DNA of 64,000 bases from Bacillus mobilis (GCF_001884045.1 NZ_MACF01000070.1:60406-124405), one strand, 5' to 3'. Shown: positions 38,028 through 47,998, counted from the stretch's first letter. Notes: generated from the letters alone by a model not told the origin. Made by a program: numbers and translations.

Positions 38028-38123
38028 TATTGTCGAGAAATCATAGAAGTAACGATAATTATCAGCTCTAAGAATTTTTTGCGCTATAGAAAATTAACTT
38101 GTCGTTTCATTAACCAAGTCTTT

Positions 38124-39371
38124 CTAATTAAAAATTATAGGAAAAGTAAATATTACGAAAGCTGCCCAAAGTCCGTAGATTGGCAAATACTTCGTAACGG
38201 CGTCTTGGATAGCTGTCGATCCTGATTTGTTTTGTAGAAAACGCATATAGGAGAACATAATCCAAATAAGATTTGCCCAGATCAGTATGTTTACACCTAA
38301 AACAGCAAGTCTATTAGGTGTAATCCCGTAAGAAGAAAGTCTAAATACGATAGCTGACAAAGCTACAGTATCAATAATAAGTGCCAAAGCAATTAAGGCA
38401 ACGTTTATATAATCTGAAATGCTCTTTTTCTCGTCTGACTCACTCTCAACGATAGAAAATATAGTAACAGCCAATACACCAAGTAGTATTACGTTGAAGG
38501 CCATGAGGAAATTACGATCCAAGAATGGATTTTTCGCGACCAAAATTACCGTTATAAGATAAATAAACAATGTGATCAGGACGAGAGGACTAAAAATTTT
38601 AGCTATATATGGTGTAATATTTTTAGCAAATTTAAGATTCAATGATACTAAGTATGCAGCCACTACAGCGAGAGCGGCAGCTCCAAATAATACAACATTA
38701 CTAAAATAGAATTCTCCTATATCCAAGTCAACGAAGCTAAATAACTTCATGGTGAAAACTGCTAATATCATTCCGCTCACTGCCATGCTCGCGTAGAGAA
38801 GAGCATATTCTAAATTAAATTTAATATACGCTAATCTTGTACTGCCTTTTGAATATTCATTTCCCGTAAATGCAAGTCCCAATAAGACCCATAACAATAT
38901 AGGAAGATGTAAATAAGCAAGGATACTGCTGTCTTTATAATTTAAGGGCAACATATTAAGATACAACCCGGCAATTAGGAACAACGCTCCAAGGAAATAA
39001 ATAATACTTTTTTTCGGAGTATTATTGTAAATAAAATAAGCAGCGATAAAGGGCATTACACCAAAAGCCAAGTTAATTGGAGCAATTGCTTCCTGCTCAA
39101 CAAAGTGGAAAATAATTCTAGTGCTTAGCCCAGCTAGAATAGCTAACATGCCCATGAATAAGAAACCTTTTTGAAACAGTGATATTTTTTCTTTATTTGC
39201 CGTCTCCTTGAAATTCAATCTTTCATACCAAGCTGCTAGCACCTGAGAATCAGGTTTTTCATCCCATGCTTGTGAGAATGACTTTTTAAAAGCTTTTGGG
39301 TCTTTTCTATACATTCTCTCCAACTCATGAGGGTTATCCATATTTTCAATAATCAAATTGTTACTGTCCAT
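38124..39371 (-). CDS. DUF4153-like multi-spanning membrane protein
   Basis: 415 residues: a soluble N-terminal 70 residues, rich in charged helices (LERMYRKDPKAFKKSF, VLAAWYERLNF), then about ten to eleven membrane segments. The layout matches DUF4153/DUF2157-type membrane proteins of unknown function. ATG with SD GAGGAGG. No clear terminator follows. G+C in the coding region is slightly higher than in the neighbours, which may mean acquisition. No partner gene suggests a role. Confidence 0.65.
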   Translation of the reverse strand: MDSNNLIIENMDNPHELERMYRKDPKAFKKSFSQAWDEKPDSQVLAAWYERLNFKETANKEKISLFQKGFLFMGMLAILAGLSTRIIFHFVEQEAIAPINLAFGVMPFIAAYFIYNNTPKKSIIYFLGALFLIAGLYLNMLPLNYKDSSILAYLHLPILLWVLLGLAFTGNEYSKGSTRLAYIKFNLEYALLYASMAVSGMILAVFTMKLFSFVDLDIGEFYFSNVVLFGAAALAVVAAYLVSLNLKFAKNITPYIAKIFSPLVLITLFIYLITVILVAKNPFLDRNFLMAFNVILLGVLAVTIFSIVESESDEKKSISDYINVALIALALIIDTVALSAIVFRLSSYGITPNRLAVLGVNILIWANLIWIMFSYMRFLQNKSGSTAIQDAVTKYLPIYGLWAAFVIFTFPIIFN

Positions 39372-39656
39372 ATTTATACCTCCTCTAATTAAAAAAATAA
39401 AGTTGTTACCTTTTCAAAAAAGCACCACACTTATTTATTATGTTTTTGATTTTAATATAAAGTTTATTGATTTACAATAAATATTTATTATTTAAGATGA
39501 TATTTTTATTGCATATTTCCACAAAAATCTGTATAAACTACTCTCAGTTTCTCTTAATTATTTTTTCCTCTTATATAAAATAAATGGTAAAGATAATATA
39601 AACGCCCTATTTAAATACTATCTTTTCAAATATTTTTTATCGTTAGCATACAAAAT
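39372..39656. other. AT-rich intergenic region
   Basis: About 285 bases, very AT-rich, between topB and the DUF4153-like gene. It must hold the promoter of the latter. No gene or repeat was seen; an ATAAATATTTAT palindrome lies within it. Confidence 0.4.
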
Positions 39657-39689
39657 AAAAAAGCATGACATAAAATTGTCATGCTTTTT
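39657..39689 (-). terminator. terminator of topB
   Basis: Stem AAAAAGCATGACA / TGTCATGCTTTTT shortly after the stop codon. Confidence 0.9.
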
Positions 39690-39719
39690 CAAACTTAACC
39701 TTTTATTTGTTAAAACCAC

Positions 39720-41864
39720 TTAATTCTCAAACACAAAATTAATCTTATTATCTTTCCACTCTAGCTTCGCATCAAATGTTTTCTCGCCCTTTGTAAAACC
39801 TTTAATTAAATCGGTCTTTTCACCTTTTAGGAGCTTTGTCATATTCTTTTGCGAAATTGTTTTACTTAATATCTTCTTTGAGATAGTAAAATCACATTGT
39901 GTCGTGTTGTAGTTAGAACAACCGTAAAACGTTGACTTATCAATCACATCGCCATCACACTTTTTGCAGCTACCTACCTTTTTACCTGTTGTAAATTTCG
40001 ATCCTTTTCGCTCAATCGACTCAACATGTAATCCAGTGAAATCCCATTTCTCCGACATTTCCACTGCATCTTCAATAATTTTAGCTGATAGCTTTTTCGT
40101 TTGCTCCATAAATGTAGCTGGTGATGCTGTGCCTTCGCCGATTTCCGCAAGACGCTGCTCCCATTTCGCTGTCATTTCTGGTGAAGCTAGTATTTTGTCT
40201 CCGATTGCGGTAATTAATACTTTCCCTTTATCGGTTGCATACACTTGGTTCTTCTTCACATCTATATATTTACGGTCTTTCAGCATCGTAATAATTCCAG
40301 CGCGAGTTGCCTCCGTACCTAAACCCTCTGTTTTCTTTAACACTTTCTCAAGCTCTTCGTTCTCTAAATACTTACCTGCCGTTTTCATTAACGTAATAAG
40401 TTGTCCTTCTGTATAACGCTTCGGTGGCTGTGTTTTTCCTTCTTTCACTTTCACCTTTACAACTTTCCCTTGTTCACCTTCTGCGACAATTGGAAGAATT
40501 GTTTCGTCATCTTTATCATCTTGGAAAATAACTTTACGCCAACCTTCTTGAATTTGCTGTTTTCCTTTTGAAATGAATTCAGCCCGTTCATCTACAAGCG
40601 TTGTAATCGTTGTGTAGTCAAAGATTGCTACTTCATAATGCGCCGCAATCAGTCTTCTTACGATCATATCGTAAATTTTCTTTTCATCACCTGATAGTTT
40701 GCTTGGATTTGTAACTTGCTCTGTCGGAATAATAGCGTAGTGATCTGTAACTTTTTTTTCATTCACATAACGCTTATTATTCATAATCGATTCAATTGGT
40801 GCTGGCAATAACCCTTTATATTCATCAAACTGACTTAACTTCTGTAAAATATCAGGGAACGTCGCTGCTTCTCCTTGTGTAACATAGTTAGAATCCGAAC
40901 GCGGATAAGAAACTATCCCTTTTTGATATAGTGCTTGTGTTATATCAAGCGTCTTTTTCGGTGAAAATTTAAAAGCTTTATTAGCTGTCGCTTGCAGTGC
41001 TGATAAATTAAATAAAAAAGGCGGCTGAAACTCTTTACGCTCCGTTTTCATTTCTTTTACTACAGCCGGTTTCCCTTGGCAAAATGCCGCAATTTTATTT
41101 GCCATATCAGGGTCTTGTAAGCGGGATTCACTATCCTTCTCCCATTTCCCCTCATACTTCTTTCCTTCTATATTAAAGGTTGCGAACACTTCCCAAAATG
41201 GCTCAGACTTAAAGTTTTCTATTTCTTTCTCACGCTTTACAATCAACGCTAACGTTGGTGTTTGTACACGACCAGCGGAAAATACATCGTTCATTCCTTT
41301 TTTCTTTAGCAAAATACTAAAGACACGTGAAGCATTCATACCAACAACCCAGTCCGCACACGACCTTGTATACGCCTCATAGTACGTATTAATTGTATCT
41401 GCTTCATCTAGTAAATTTTTAAATCCCTGGTATATAGCTTGTTTCGTTAAAGATGAAATCCAAAGACGCTTCATCGGCTTTTGCACGTTGCAAAGGTTAA
41501 TAATATTTCGTACAATCAATTCCCCTTCACGCCCGGCATCGCCCGCGTGAATAATTTCTGTTACCTGTGGATTATGTAACAGCTGTTTCACAACGTTAAA
41601 TTGCTTATACTTTGACTTTGTTACTTCAAATTGAAAACGCTCTGGAATCATTGGTAACGTATTAAGTGACCATTTTTTCCACTCTGCGTGATAATGCTCT
41701 GGATTACATAACTGCGTCAAATGACCAATTGCCCATGTACAGTACGCTCCATTTGGAAATAACTCATTCGCTTCTACTTCTAAATATCCATCTTTCCGGC
41801 GATATTTAAACTGTGAAACAAGAGCCAAACCTTGATCTGGTTTCTCGGCAATAATTAATTTCAT
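39720..41864 (-). CDS. topB: DNA topoisomerase III
   Basis: 714 residues, type IA topoisomerase. TOPRIM start MKLIIAEKPDQGLALVSQF, acidic triad region HAGDAGREGELI, then RLWISSLT, FSAGRVQTPTLALIVKREKEI, and the active-site Tyr in GIVSYPRSDSNYV. A C-terminal zinc-finger-like domain (CKKCDGDVI ... FYGCSNY) is present. It decatenates and relaxes negatively supercoiled DNA. ATG with SD AGGGAG. Length fits the chromosomal topB (about 715-730); no conjugative genes are nearby. Confidence 0.95.
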   Translation of the reverse strand: MKLIIAEKPDQGLALVSQFKYRRKDGYLEVEANELFPNGAYCTWAIGHLTQLCNPEHYHAEWKKWSLNTLPMIPERFQFEVTKSKYKQFNVVKQLLHNPQVTEIIHAGDAGREGELIVRNIINLCNVQKPMKRLWISSLTKQAIYQGFKNLLDEADTINTYYEAYTRSCADWVVGMNASRVFSILLKKKGMNDVFSAGRVQTPTLALIVKREKEIENFKSEPFWEVFATFNIEGKKYEGKWEKDSESRLQDPDMANKIAAFCQGKPAVVKEMKTERKEFQPPFLFNLSALQATANKAFKFSPKKTLDITQALYQKGIVSYPRSDSNYVTQGEAATFPDILQKLSQFDEYKGLLPAPIESIMNNKRYVNEKKVTDHYAIIPTEQVTNPSKLSGDEKKIYDMIVRRLIAAHYEVAIFDYTTITTLVDERAEFISKGKQQIQEGWRKVIFQDDKDDETILPIVAEGEQGKVVKVKVKEGKTQPPKRYTEGQLITLMKTAGKYLENEELEKVLKKTEGLGTEATRAGIITMLKDRKYIDVKKNQVYATDKGKVLITAIGDKILASPEMTAKWEQRLAEIGEGTASPATFMEQTKKLSAKIIEDAVEMSEKWDFTGLHVESIERKGSKFTTGKKVGSCKKCDGDVIDKSTFYGCSNYNTTQCDFTISKKILSKTISQKNMTKLLKGEKTDLIKGFTKGEKTFDAKLEWKDNKINFVFEN

Positions 41865-42156
41865 TTTATAACTCCCTATTCGTATTCCAGTGTTACTTTC
41901 ATTGTCTATCTGTTTAGAGGCGATGATAAAACAACAATCTTATTTATCATTCGCGGGTTACCCCGGGTAATGGGATAACTATAATATTATACGCTTATTC
42001 TTTATGTGTTCACAATAGAGATACTCACATATTATTTCTCCTATAATTAAAACAATATAAATGTGAATTCAATTGTACAAAAGTTAAACTCTACAACCAT
42101 ATCACTTTTTTTCTACTGACATAAGCTATTATAAACTTGAAAAGGATGATGATAAT

Positions 42157-42726
42157 ATGAAAAGTCTAGTAAGTATACACGACTTATTAGCAATTATAGA
42201 GCATACCGAAGGCTGGTTATCGCCGCATGAGCAATTTGCTCAATTACACTTATCTTCAACGCTAGATCACTTAGACGGAGATATAGTTGAAATCGGTTCC
42301 TATAAAGGAAAAAGTACAATTGCCTTAGCTCTGGGAAGTTCTCTATTGAGTAATAAAAAACGTCCAATCTACGCTATTGATCCATTCCTTGATTGTTATT
42401 ACCCTTCATTTCAGTTCAACATAAATTACCACGGACTACAAGATTTCGTTATTCCAATAAGAAAGTTTAGTACACAAGCTTACAATGATTGTCCTAAATC
42501 TATCGCCGCATTATTTATTGATGGTGATCATGAATATTCTAGTGTGAAACACGACATCACTCATTATGTATCACGTGTTGTAAATGGTGGGCTCATTCTA
42601 TTTCACGATTATACCGAGCAGTTTCCAGGAGTTATCAAAGCTGTAAATGAACTTTGCAATAACTCTGAATACAACATTGTTTTAACTTACGACCACCTTG
42701 TTATCATTCGAAAAACAAATTATTAA
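42157..42726 (+). CDS. class I SAM-dependent methyltransferase
   Basis: 189 residues; Rossmann methyltransferase of the Methyltransf_24 type. SAM-binding motif I is VEIGSYKGKSTIALAL, motif II IYAIDPF, and the metal/active-site IDGDHEYSSVKHDI. GGLILFHDY is motif IV-like. Members of this group occur in cell-surface or spore glycan modification. ATG with SD AAAGGATG. Monocistronic, AT-rich. Acceptor unknown. Confidence 0.85.
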   Translation: MKSLVSIHDLLAIIEHTEGWLSPHEQFAQLHLSSTLDHLDGDIVEIGSYKGKSTIALALGSSLLSNKKRPIYAIDPFLDCYYPSFQFNINYHGLQDFVIPIRKFSTQAYNDCPKSIAALFIDGDHEYSSVKHDITHYVSRVVNGGLILFHDYTEQFPGVIKAVNELCNNSEYNIVLTYDHLVIIRKTNY

Positions 42727-43043
42727 GCTCTGTTTCATTATCTTGCTTACTATCCTAACTCCTATTTATTCACAAAAAAGATGTTCAAAAGTGGACCATC
42801 CTTTCCATTCATTTTTACTATATATATTTCTCTCAAAGTAATAATACTTTTTCCCTCTGTAACTAATATGATCGTAATACTTTTTTACAGATACTCACCT
42901 ACTAAAAGAACACATCACTATTTGAACATTATATCGAACTCACCTCTAATAAATTGTGCAGATAATATGCAGATATAAATAAGCATAAGTACTCTCCATA
43001 TGAACATATGATGAAATGAATGATAGGACAGGGAGGTATCATA
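42727..43043. other. intergenic region
   Basis: About 317 bases between the methyltransferase and membrane-protein genes. AT-rich, no credible gene, hairpin or repeat; it should contain the promoter for the downstream gene. Confidence 0.4.
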
Positions 43044-43589
43044 ATGTTCGCTTACACATTAGCCGCCTTAACACTTTGTTGTATCTCGATTCTTATTACA
43101 TCATACATTTCTAAACGTAAGGGTACCCTAATGGAGTATATGGTATTTATTATGTCTTTTAGTATGAGTACGGGTTTAAGTATCGGTTTTTATTTAGGTA
43201 TTCTTTTTAAAGGTGAATTACTATATTCTACTTTGCTTGCGATTTTGATTAGTAGTTGTATCGGTTTTTTAGTCGGTCTACGTTTTCACCTATTCACTGC
43301 TTTAGAAGGAATGTTCTCTGGCTTAATGGCAAGTATGATGGGCGCAATGATTACAGAAATGTTAAACGCTCAACAGGCTCATAGTATACTGTTCATTAGT
43401 CTCTTACTTACTATAACGATGACTATGTCCTGTGTGATTCAATTGTTATCAGAGAACTTTTCTACTTTTATCCAACGGCGTTTTTTGTTATTACTTTCAA
43501 TTAGCGTAGTAATTATCGTTGCCGTATTCGTAACATTCCCAGATCATACTCTCCCACCTTCACCCGGGCATGATCAACATATACATTAA
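43044..43589 (+). CDS. hypothetical membrane protein
   Basis: 181 residues with about six hydrophobic segments rich in Met and Ser, and a short His-rich tail SPGHDQHIH after the last helix. The ATG at 43044 has a strong SD GGGAGG. The His tail and Met-rich helices (FIMSFSMSTGLSIG, GLMASMMGAMITEML) hint at metal handling; that is inference. I do not recognise a characterised family. Confidence 0.7.
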   Translation: MFAYTLAALTLCCISILITSYISKRKGTLMEYMVFIMSFSMSTGLSIGFYLGILFKGELLYSTLLAILISSCIGFLVGLRFHLFTALEGMFSGLMASMMGAMITEMLNAQQAHSILFISLLLTITMTMSCVIQLLSENFSTFIQRRFLLLLSISVVIIVAVFVTFPDHTLPPSPGHDQHIH

Positions 43590-43665
43590 CACTTGGAATA
43601 TAATCAACTTTATAATTAGCAGATGCTTTCCGAAAAAATATCGCGGTTTAAAATGAACAAAATAA

Positions 43666-43691
43666 AAAGACGCTCAAACTTGAGCGTCTTT
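43666..43691. terminator. bidirectional terminator
   Basis: Stem AAAGACGCTCAA / TTGAGCGTCTTT between convergent genes. Confidence 0.9.
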
Positions 43692-43699
43692 CCCGATCA

Positions 43700-44989
43700 T
43701 TATTTCGTAACTGCTTCATCTTCTTTTACTTTTACATTCACATTATTTTCTCTCATAAACGCTTCAATCTCTTCAACTTCTCTAATGATATCTTTTGACA
43801 AGTTTTCATGTCCGTCTTTCGTTACAAGAATATCATCTTCAATACGAATGCCAATTGCTTCTTCTTCAATATAAAGACCAGGTTCAATTGTTATAACCAT
43901 ACCTTCTTCTAACACTCTCTCTTTATATGTTCCTACATCATGTGTATCTAAACCAAGGAAATGGCTGACACCGTGATAATAGTATTTCGATAACTCTTCG
44001 TCTTCTTGAATTAAACCAATTGCTTTACACTCTTCTGCCAGTACCTTTTTTGTATGCTCATTTAATGCAGCAAACTTTACTCCTGGCTTAATGAGTTTCG
44101 TTGTTTCTTTCAATGCTTTTAATACAATATTATACATTTGTTTTTGGCGACTAGAGAATGTTCCATTTGCCGGGAAAGTATAACTAATATCAGCATTATA
44201 GTAGTCTTTTTGAGCGCCTAAATCTAGCAGTACTAAATCACCATTTTGAATTTGTGCATCATTATCTTCATAATGAAGAACTGTAGCATTTTTTCCACTT
44301 GCCAAAATTGTATTGAACGCATGATGCTTAATGCCAGATGATTTCAGTGTGAAATCAAACTGAGCTTCTAACTCATACTCCATCATGTCAGCTTTTGCAT
44401 GCTTAAGTACGTTGTAAATGCCCTCTTTCGTTACAGCAATCGCTTCTTTAATAATTTCAACTTCTTCTTCTGTTTTAAACACTCGTAATTCACAAATATT
44501 CGGATATACATTACCAATTAAAACGTGTGGATACTGTTCTCTTACATGTTTAGAAAATGCTAGCGTTTTTGTCTCCGTACCATTCCACTCACGACGCTCT
44601 AAATCTAAATATAGATGCTTCACATTTTCTGTAAAAAGTATATTTGACATTGTCTTTTCAAAGCTATCTAAATATACAACTTTCTTTATACCTGAAATTT
44701 TCTCTGCTTCTTCGTTAGAAACTGTTTTACCGACCCATTTTTCCATTACTGGATCTGACTTTTCAATGAAAAGTGTTTCTTCTACACTATTTCCAAACTT
44801 CTTCAACATGAAAATAACATTCGGTTCATCAATTCCTGTTACATAGTAAAAATTTCGATTCGGCACAAATTTATAATGTGCATCCGCTGACATATGAGGT
44901 GCTTGTCCAGCGAATAAAATAGTAATAGATTCATCTGGTAATGTGTTTACTAATCGTTCTCTATTTTGAGCAAAAAATGTTGATTTCAT
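43700..44989 (-). CDS. M24-family aminopeptidase P (Xaa-Pro aminopeptidase)
   Basis: 429 residues. N-terminal aminopeptidase-P domain starts FFAQNRERLVNTL; the C-terminal pita-bread domain carries the dinuclear metal ligands Asp in LVLLDLGAQ, Asp in NADISYTF, His in HGVSHFLGLDTHDVG, Glu in ITIEPGLYI, and Glu in IRIEDDIL. It removes an N-terminal residue preceding proline. ATG with SD AGGGGGA. Length and motifs match the PepP family; cytosolic. Confidence 0.93.
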   Translation of the reverse strand: MKSTFFAQNRERLVNTLPDESITILFAGQAPHMSADAHYKFVPNRNFYYVTGIDEPNVIFMLKKFGNSVEETLFIEKSDPVMEKWVGKTVSNEEAEKISGIKKVVYLDSFEKTMSNILFTENVKHLYLDLERREWNGTETKTLAFSKHVREQYPHVLIGNVYPNICELRVFKTEEEVEIIKEAIAVTKEGIYNVLKHAKADMMEYELEAQFDFTLKSSGIKHHAFNTILASGKNATVLHYEDNDAQIQNGDLVLLDLGAQKDYYNADISYTFPANGTFSSRQKQMYNIVLKALKETTKLIKPGVKFAALNEHTKKVLAEECKAIGLIQEDEELSKYYYHGVSHFLGLDTHDVGTYKERVLEEGMVITIEPGLYIEEEAIGIRIEDDILVTKDGHENLSKDIIREVEEIEAFMRENNVNVKVKEDEAVTK

Positions 44990-45210
44990 AATAATCCCCC
45001 TAGCGTTCTATGTATACTTTTAAATCTAATTATCCAATACAATTCATTCTATTATTGTTATAATTTTTCGTCAATTAATAGTACTCATGAAGAAAGGAAA
45101 ATTTTCATTACTAAGGCCCCTTCCAATCAAAATTACGCATACTACTCCACAATTTCTTGACATTTATTCCATATACTTAAAATCTCATATATAGGAAAGG
45201 AGCTACAACT

Positions 45211-46194
45211 TTGAAATATTATGTAGCAACAGGATTAGCAATTACTTCTTTATTCATAATTTCAGGATGTTCTAGCAACACCGAAACAGCACCGGCGAAG
45301 AAAGACACGGTGCAATCTCAGCCAAAACATACAGAAACAGTAAATACGAGTCCGCAAAACTTCTATAAGGAAACTACCTCTGGCAAAATCGAGCACATTC
45401 ATGGAATTGGCTATGCAGGAAATATGCCTGGGGTTTCTATCGCCACTCATAGCGGGATAAAAGTTTACCAAAATGGAAAATGGCTTGAAACTAAGACTGA
45501 GCTACATGATTATATGGGATTTCAAGCAACGAAGAACGGATTCTTTGCCAGCGGTCATCCTGCACCAGGCGCAAATTTTAAAAATCCTTTAGGGTTAATG
45601 AAAAGTTCTGATGGCGGTAACACCCTTGAAAAGCTAGCATTCTATGGAGAATCTGATTTTCATAACCTTGCTGTCGGATACAATACGGAAGCTATTTATT
45701 TATACAATGAGCGTCCAAATTCTAAATTACAACAAGGTTTTTATTTCAGTACGAACAACGGACAAGATTGGAAAAATAGTAAGTTAAAAGGTCTTTCAAG
45801 TACGATTCATGCCTTTTCCGTACATCCAGATCAAGCTAGTGTAGTAGCGGTAAGTACGAAAGACGGTGTTTATTTATCTACTGATTACGGAAATACATTT
45901 GAACTATTCTCTACATCACTTGAATCGACAGCAGTTACATTAAGTAATGAAGAAGTTATTTACGCCCCTATCAATAAGCAAATCGTAACGAAGAAATCAA
46001 TTGCTACAAATGAAGAGACAAACATACAAATTCCAGCTTTAGATCCTAAAGATGCAATTATGTACATATCGCAAAACCCTCAAAATTCAGCTGAAATAGC
46101 ATTTGCTACAATGAAAGCTAATGTGTTCCTTTCTACAGATGAGGGTAAAACGTGGAAGCAGATTACAAAAGAGGGAGCATTCCAATTTAATTAG
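45211..46194 (+). CDS. beta-propeller lipoprotein (F510_1955-type glycosylhydrolase-like)
   Basis: 327 residues. Lipoprotein signal with lipobox FIISGC (Cys20), a low-complexity linker, then repeated BNR/sortilin-type Asp-box motifs: SSDGGNTLEKL, STNNGQDWKNS, STDYGNTFELF, and STDEGKTWKQI, spaced about 45 to 110 residues apart, which indicates a beta-propeller. The N-terminal HIHGIGY motif marks the F510_1955 family, named as glycosylhydrolase-like without proven activity. TTG start with SD GGAAAGGAG. Sixteen bases ahead of a CcdA-like membrane protein, so both should act together at the membrane surface. Confidence 0.82.
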   Translation: MKYYVATGLAITSLFIISGCSSNTETAPAKKDTVQSQPKHTETVNTSPQNFYKETTSGKIEHIHGIGYAGNMPGVSIATHSGIKVYQNGKWLETKTELHDYMGFQATKNGFFASGHPAPGANFKNPLGLMKSSDGGNTLEKLAFYGESDFHNLAVGYNTEAIYLYNERPNSKLQQGFYFSTNNGQDWKNSKLKGLSSTIHAFSVHPDQASVVAVSTKDGVYLSTDYGNTFELFSTSLESTAVTLSNEEVIYAPINKQIVTKKSIATNEETNIQIPALDPKDAIMYISQNPQNSAEIAFATMKANVFLSTDEGKTWKQITKEGAFQFN

Positions 46195-46209
46195 AAAGGT
46201 GAATATAAC

Positions 46210-46926
46210 GTGTTTTCAACAATTAGTGAATGGAGCTATCAACTCATGTCTCCTTTAATGGATGTCGCGAATGCTACGAAATCAGTACCTCTTTTATTTG
46301 CGTTTTTATTAGGCGTAGTAGGTACTCTTGCTCCTTGCCAATTAACAGGAAACATTAGTGCTATTACACTTTATGGCAATCACTCTTTACAAAAAGGACA
46401 TACATGGAAACATATATTGTTATTCATTTTAGGAAAAATAATAGCTTTTACAACGCTTGGACTATTCGTATGGTTTTTAGGAAAAGAGACTCAGCAAATA
46501 TTAACTTTGTACTTCCCGTGGTTACGAAAAATAATTGGTCCTTTATTGATTTTGATGGGGCTAATGTTAGCCGGTATTATAAAGAGCAGAAATTTCTTCT
46601 CGATCAAATTTATACGAAAACAATATGAAGTTGGCTCATTTTTACTTGGATTCTTCTTTTCCTTAGCTTTCTGTCCGACTATGTTCGTTCTATTTTTCGG
46701 AACGCTAATTCCTTTATCTTTCTCATATAATTATGGTTACTTGTTTCCACCATTCTTTTCGATAGGAACTGCTCTCCCTATCGTTATATTAATGTTCATC
46801 ATCTCCTACCTTGGATTAAATGGGGCACTACTTAAAAAGAGCCGAAAAATAGGAAAAACCATTCAGCTTATAGCTGGAATACTACTCATTTTAGTTGGGC
46901 TCTATGATACTACTCTATATTGGTAA
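46210..46926 (+). CDS. CcdA/DsbD-like membrane protein (cytochrome c biogenesis / TauE-SafE-like)
   Basis: 238 residues with about six to seven membrane segments. The paired Cys are in GVVGTLAPCQLTGN and LAFCPTMFVLFFG, positions equivalent to the reductant-shuttling cysteines of CcdA. GTG start with SD AAAGGTGA and only fifteen bases after the lipoprotein stop. A role in moving electrons across the membrane to an extracytoplasmic partner (perhaps the lipoprotein or a metal-binding protein) is inferred from the cysteines. Confidence 0.8.
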   Translation: MFSTISEWSYQLMSPLMDVANATKSVPLLFAFLLGVVGTLAPCQLTGNISAITLYGNHSLQKGHTWKHILLFILGKIIAFTTLGLFVWFLGKETQQILTLYFPWLRKIIGPLLILMGLMLAGIIKSRNFFSIKFIRKQYEVGSFLLGFFFSLAFCPTMFVLFFGTLIPLSFSYNYGYLFPPFFSIGTALPIVILMFIISYLGLNGALLKKSRKIGKTIQLIAGILLILVGLYDTTLYW

Positions 46927-46934
46927 TACATACA

Positions 46935-46967
46935 AAAGGTAAGCTACAGTGAAATGAGCTTACCTTT
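46935..46967. terminator. bidirectional terminator
   Basis: Stem AAAGGTAAGCT / AGCTTACCTTT between convergent genes. Confidence 0.88.
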
Positions 46968-46983
46968 GTATCATTTTATTTAT

Positions 46984-47856
46984 TCATTTTTTCTTTTGTT
47001 GTAGTTGGCTTAGTAAATTCATAACAAACGCCAGAAACAGCGGATCATTCTCTTTTCTAGGTGACCACTGCATAATAAGTTGCCGTGGAATTCTAATTTC
47101 TATCGGTTGCACAATGAAATCATTAATAATTTGCTTATGTAGTCCTGATACTGGAACAATTGTTATACCGTTAACCTGTAAAGCAAGTGCTAATGCTGAA
47201 CTAATGGTCTCTGATTCCATCACTTTATTAACTACTATTTCATTTTTCGTCAAATATGGTTCAAGTACTTCTTTACAACCAGAAAGCGGCATAATAAAAG
47301 GATAATTTTTCAACTCTTTAATAGTAAGATTAGGTGGAACAAACTTTGAAGAAACCATAACATACGGATCTTCACCAATGACATCATAATGAAATCCTTG
47401 TATTAAATTTTCTTTTATAGAAATAGAAAAATCTGCACTTCCAGAAGACAACCAATCTAAAACTTCTTGGTAGCTTCCCTCTCGAACTGCAAGCACATAC
47501 TGACTTTGATCAAAATTACCTAATTCGATACACTCAGCCAAACAATATACAGTAACTGAAGGGTATGTAGCTAATACAATCTTATATAAGCTTTTATTTT
47601 TCAATTTTAAAGCTGTTTCTTCAAGATTTTCATACTCGATTAGAAGTCTATCTACACAAACTAAAAATTCTTTTCCATTTTCAGTTAAAACCGTTCCTTG
47701 TCTAGAGCGATCAAATAAAGTGATAGCATATCGTTTCTCTAATTTGTTTATGATATGAGTTATAGCCGGCTGTGTCATATGTAATTCCTTAGCAGCTAAA
47801 CTAATGCTATTCAAACGAGCCACGTATTTAAAAACTTTAAAATCAAAAACGTTCAT
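46984..47856 (-). CDS. LysR-family transcriptional regulator
   Basis: 290 residues. Opening NVFDFKVFKYVARLNSISLAAKELHMTQPAITHIINKLEKRYAITLFDR (HTH core LHMTQPAITHIINKLE) and a full effector domain. Divergent from an alpha/beta hydrolase gene, the likely target. An AT-rich palindrome TATAAA-N5-TTTATA lies at 47870-47886. Confidence 0.9.
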   Translation of the reverse strand: MNVFDFKVFKYVARLNSISLAAKELHMTQPAITHIINKLEKRYAITLFDRSRQGTVLTENGKEFLVCVDRLLIEYENLEETALKLKNKSLYKIVLATYPSVTVYCLAECIELGNFDQSQYVLAVREGSYQEVLDWLSSGSADFSISIKENLIQGFHYDVIGEDPYVMVSSKFVPPNLTIKELKNYPFIMPLSGCKEVLEPYLTKNEIVVNKVMESETISSALALALQVNGITIVPVSGLHKQIINDFIVQPIEIRIPRQLIMQWSPRKENDPLFLAFVMNLLSQLQQKKK

Positions 47857-47869
47857 TTTGTTCTCCTTA

Positions 47870-47886
47870 TATAAAAAATATTTATA
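47870..47886. promoter_or_regulatory. AT-rich palindrome in the LysR/hydrolase divergent region
   Basis: TATAAA-AAATA-TTTATA, 14 bases before the lysR start. It could be a LysR site, but AT content makes chance likely. Confidence 0.25.
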
Positions 47887-47998
47887 TCATCTATAAATAA
47901 GCTTCATTATATTTATCAACTCACTTCATATACACTAATTATACATCATCAATATTACGAAAAAATAAACATATAAACATTAGAGGAGTGTTGATTAA

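Noticed and set aside
39964-40416. 150-codon plus-strand frame
   Set aside because: Antisense to topB, without ribosome binding site or recognisable domain.
42781-42978. 65-codon frame after the methyltransferase gene
   Set aside because: AT-rich, no Shine-Dalgarno, composition unlike a protein.
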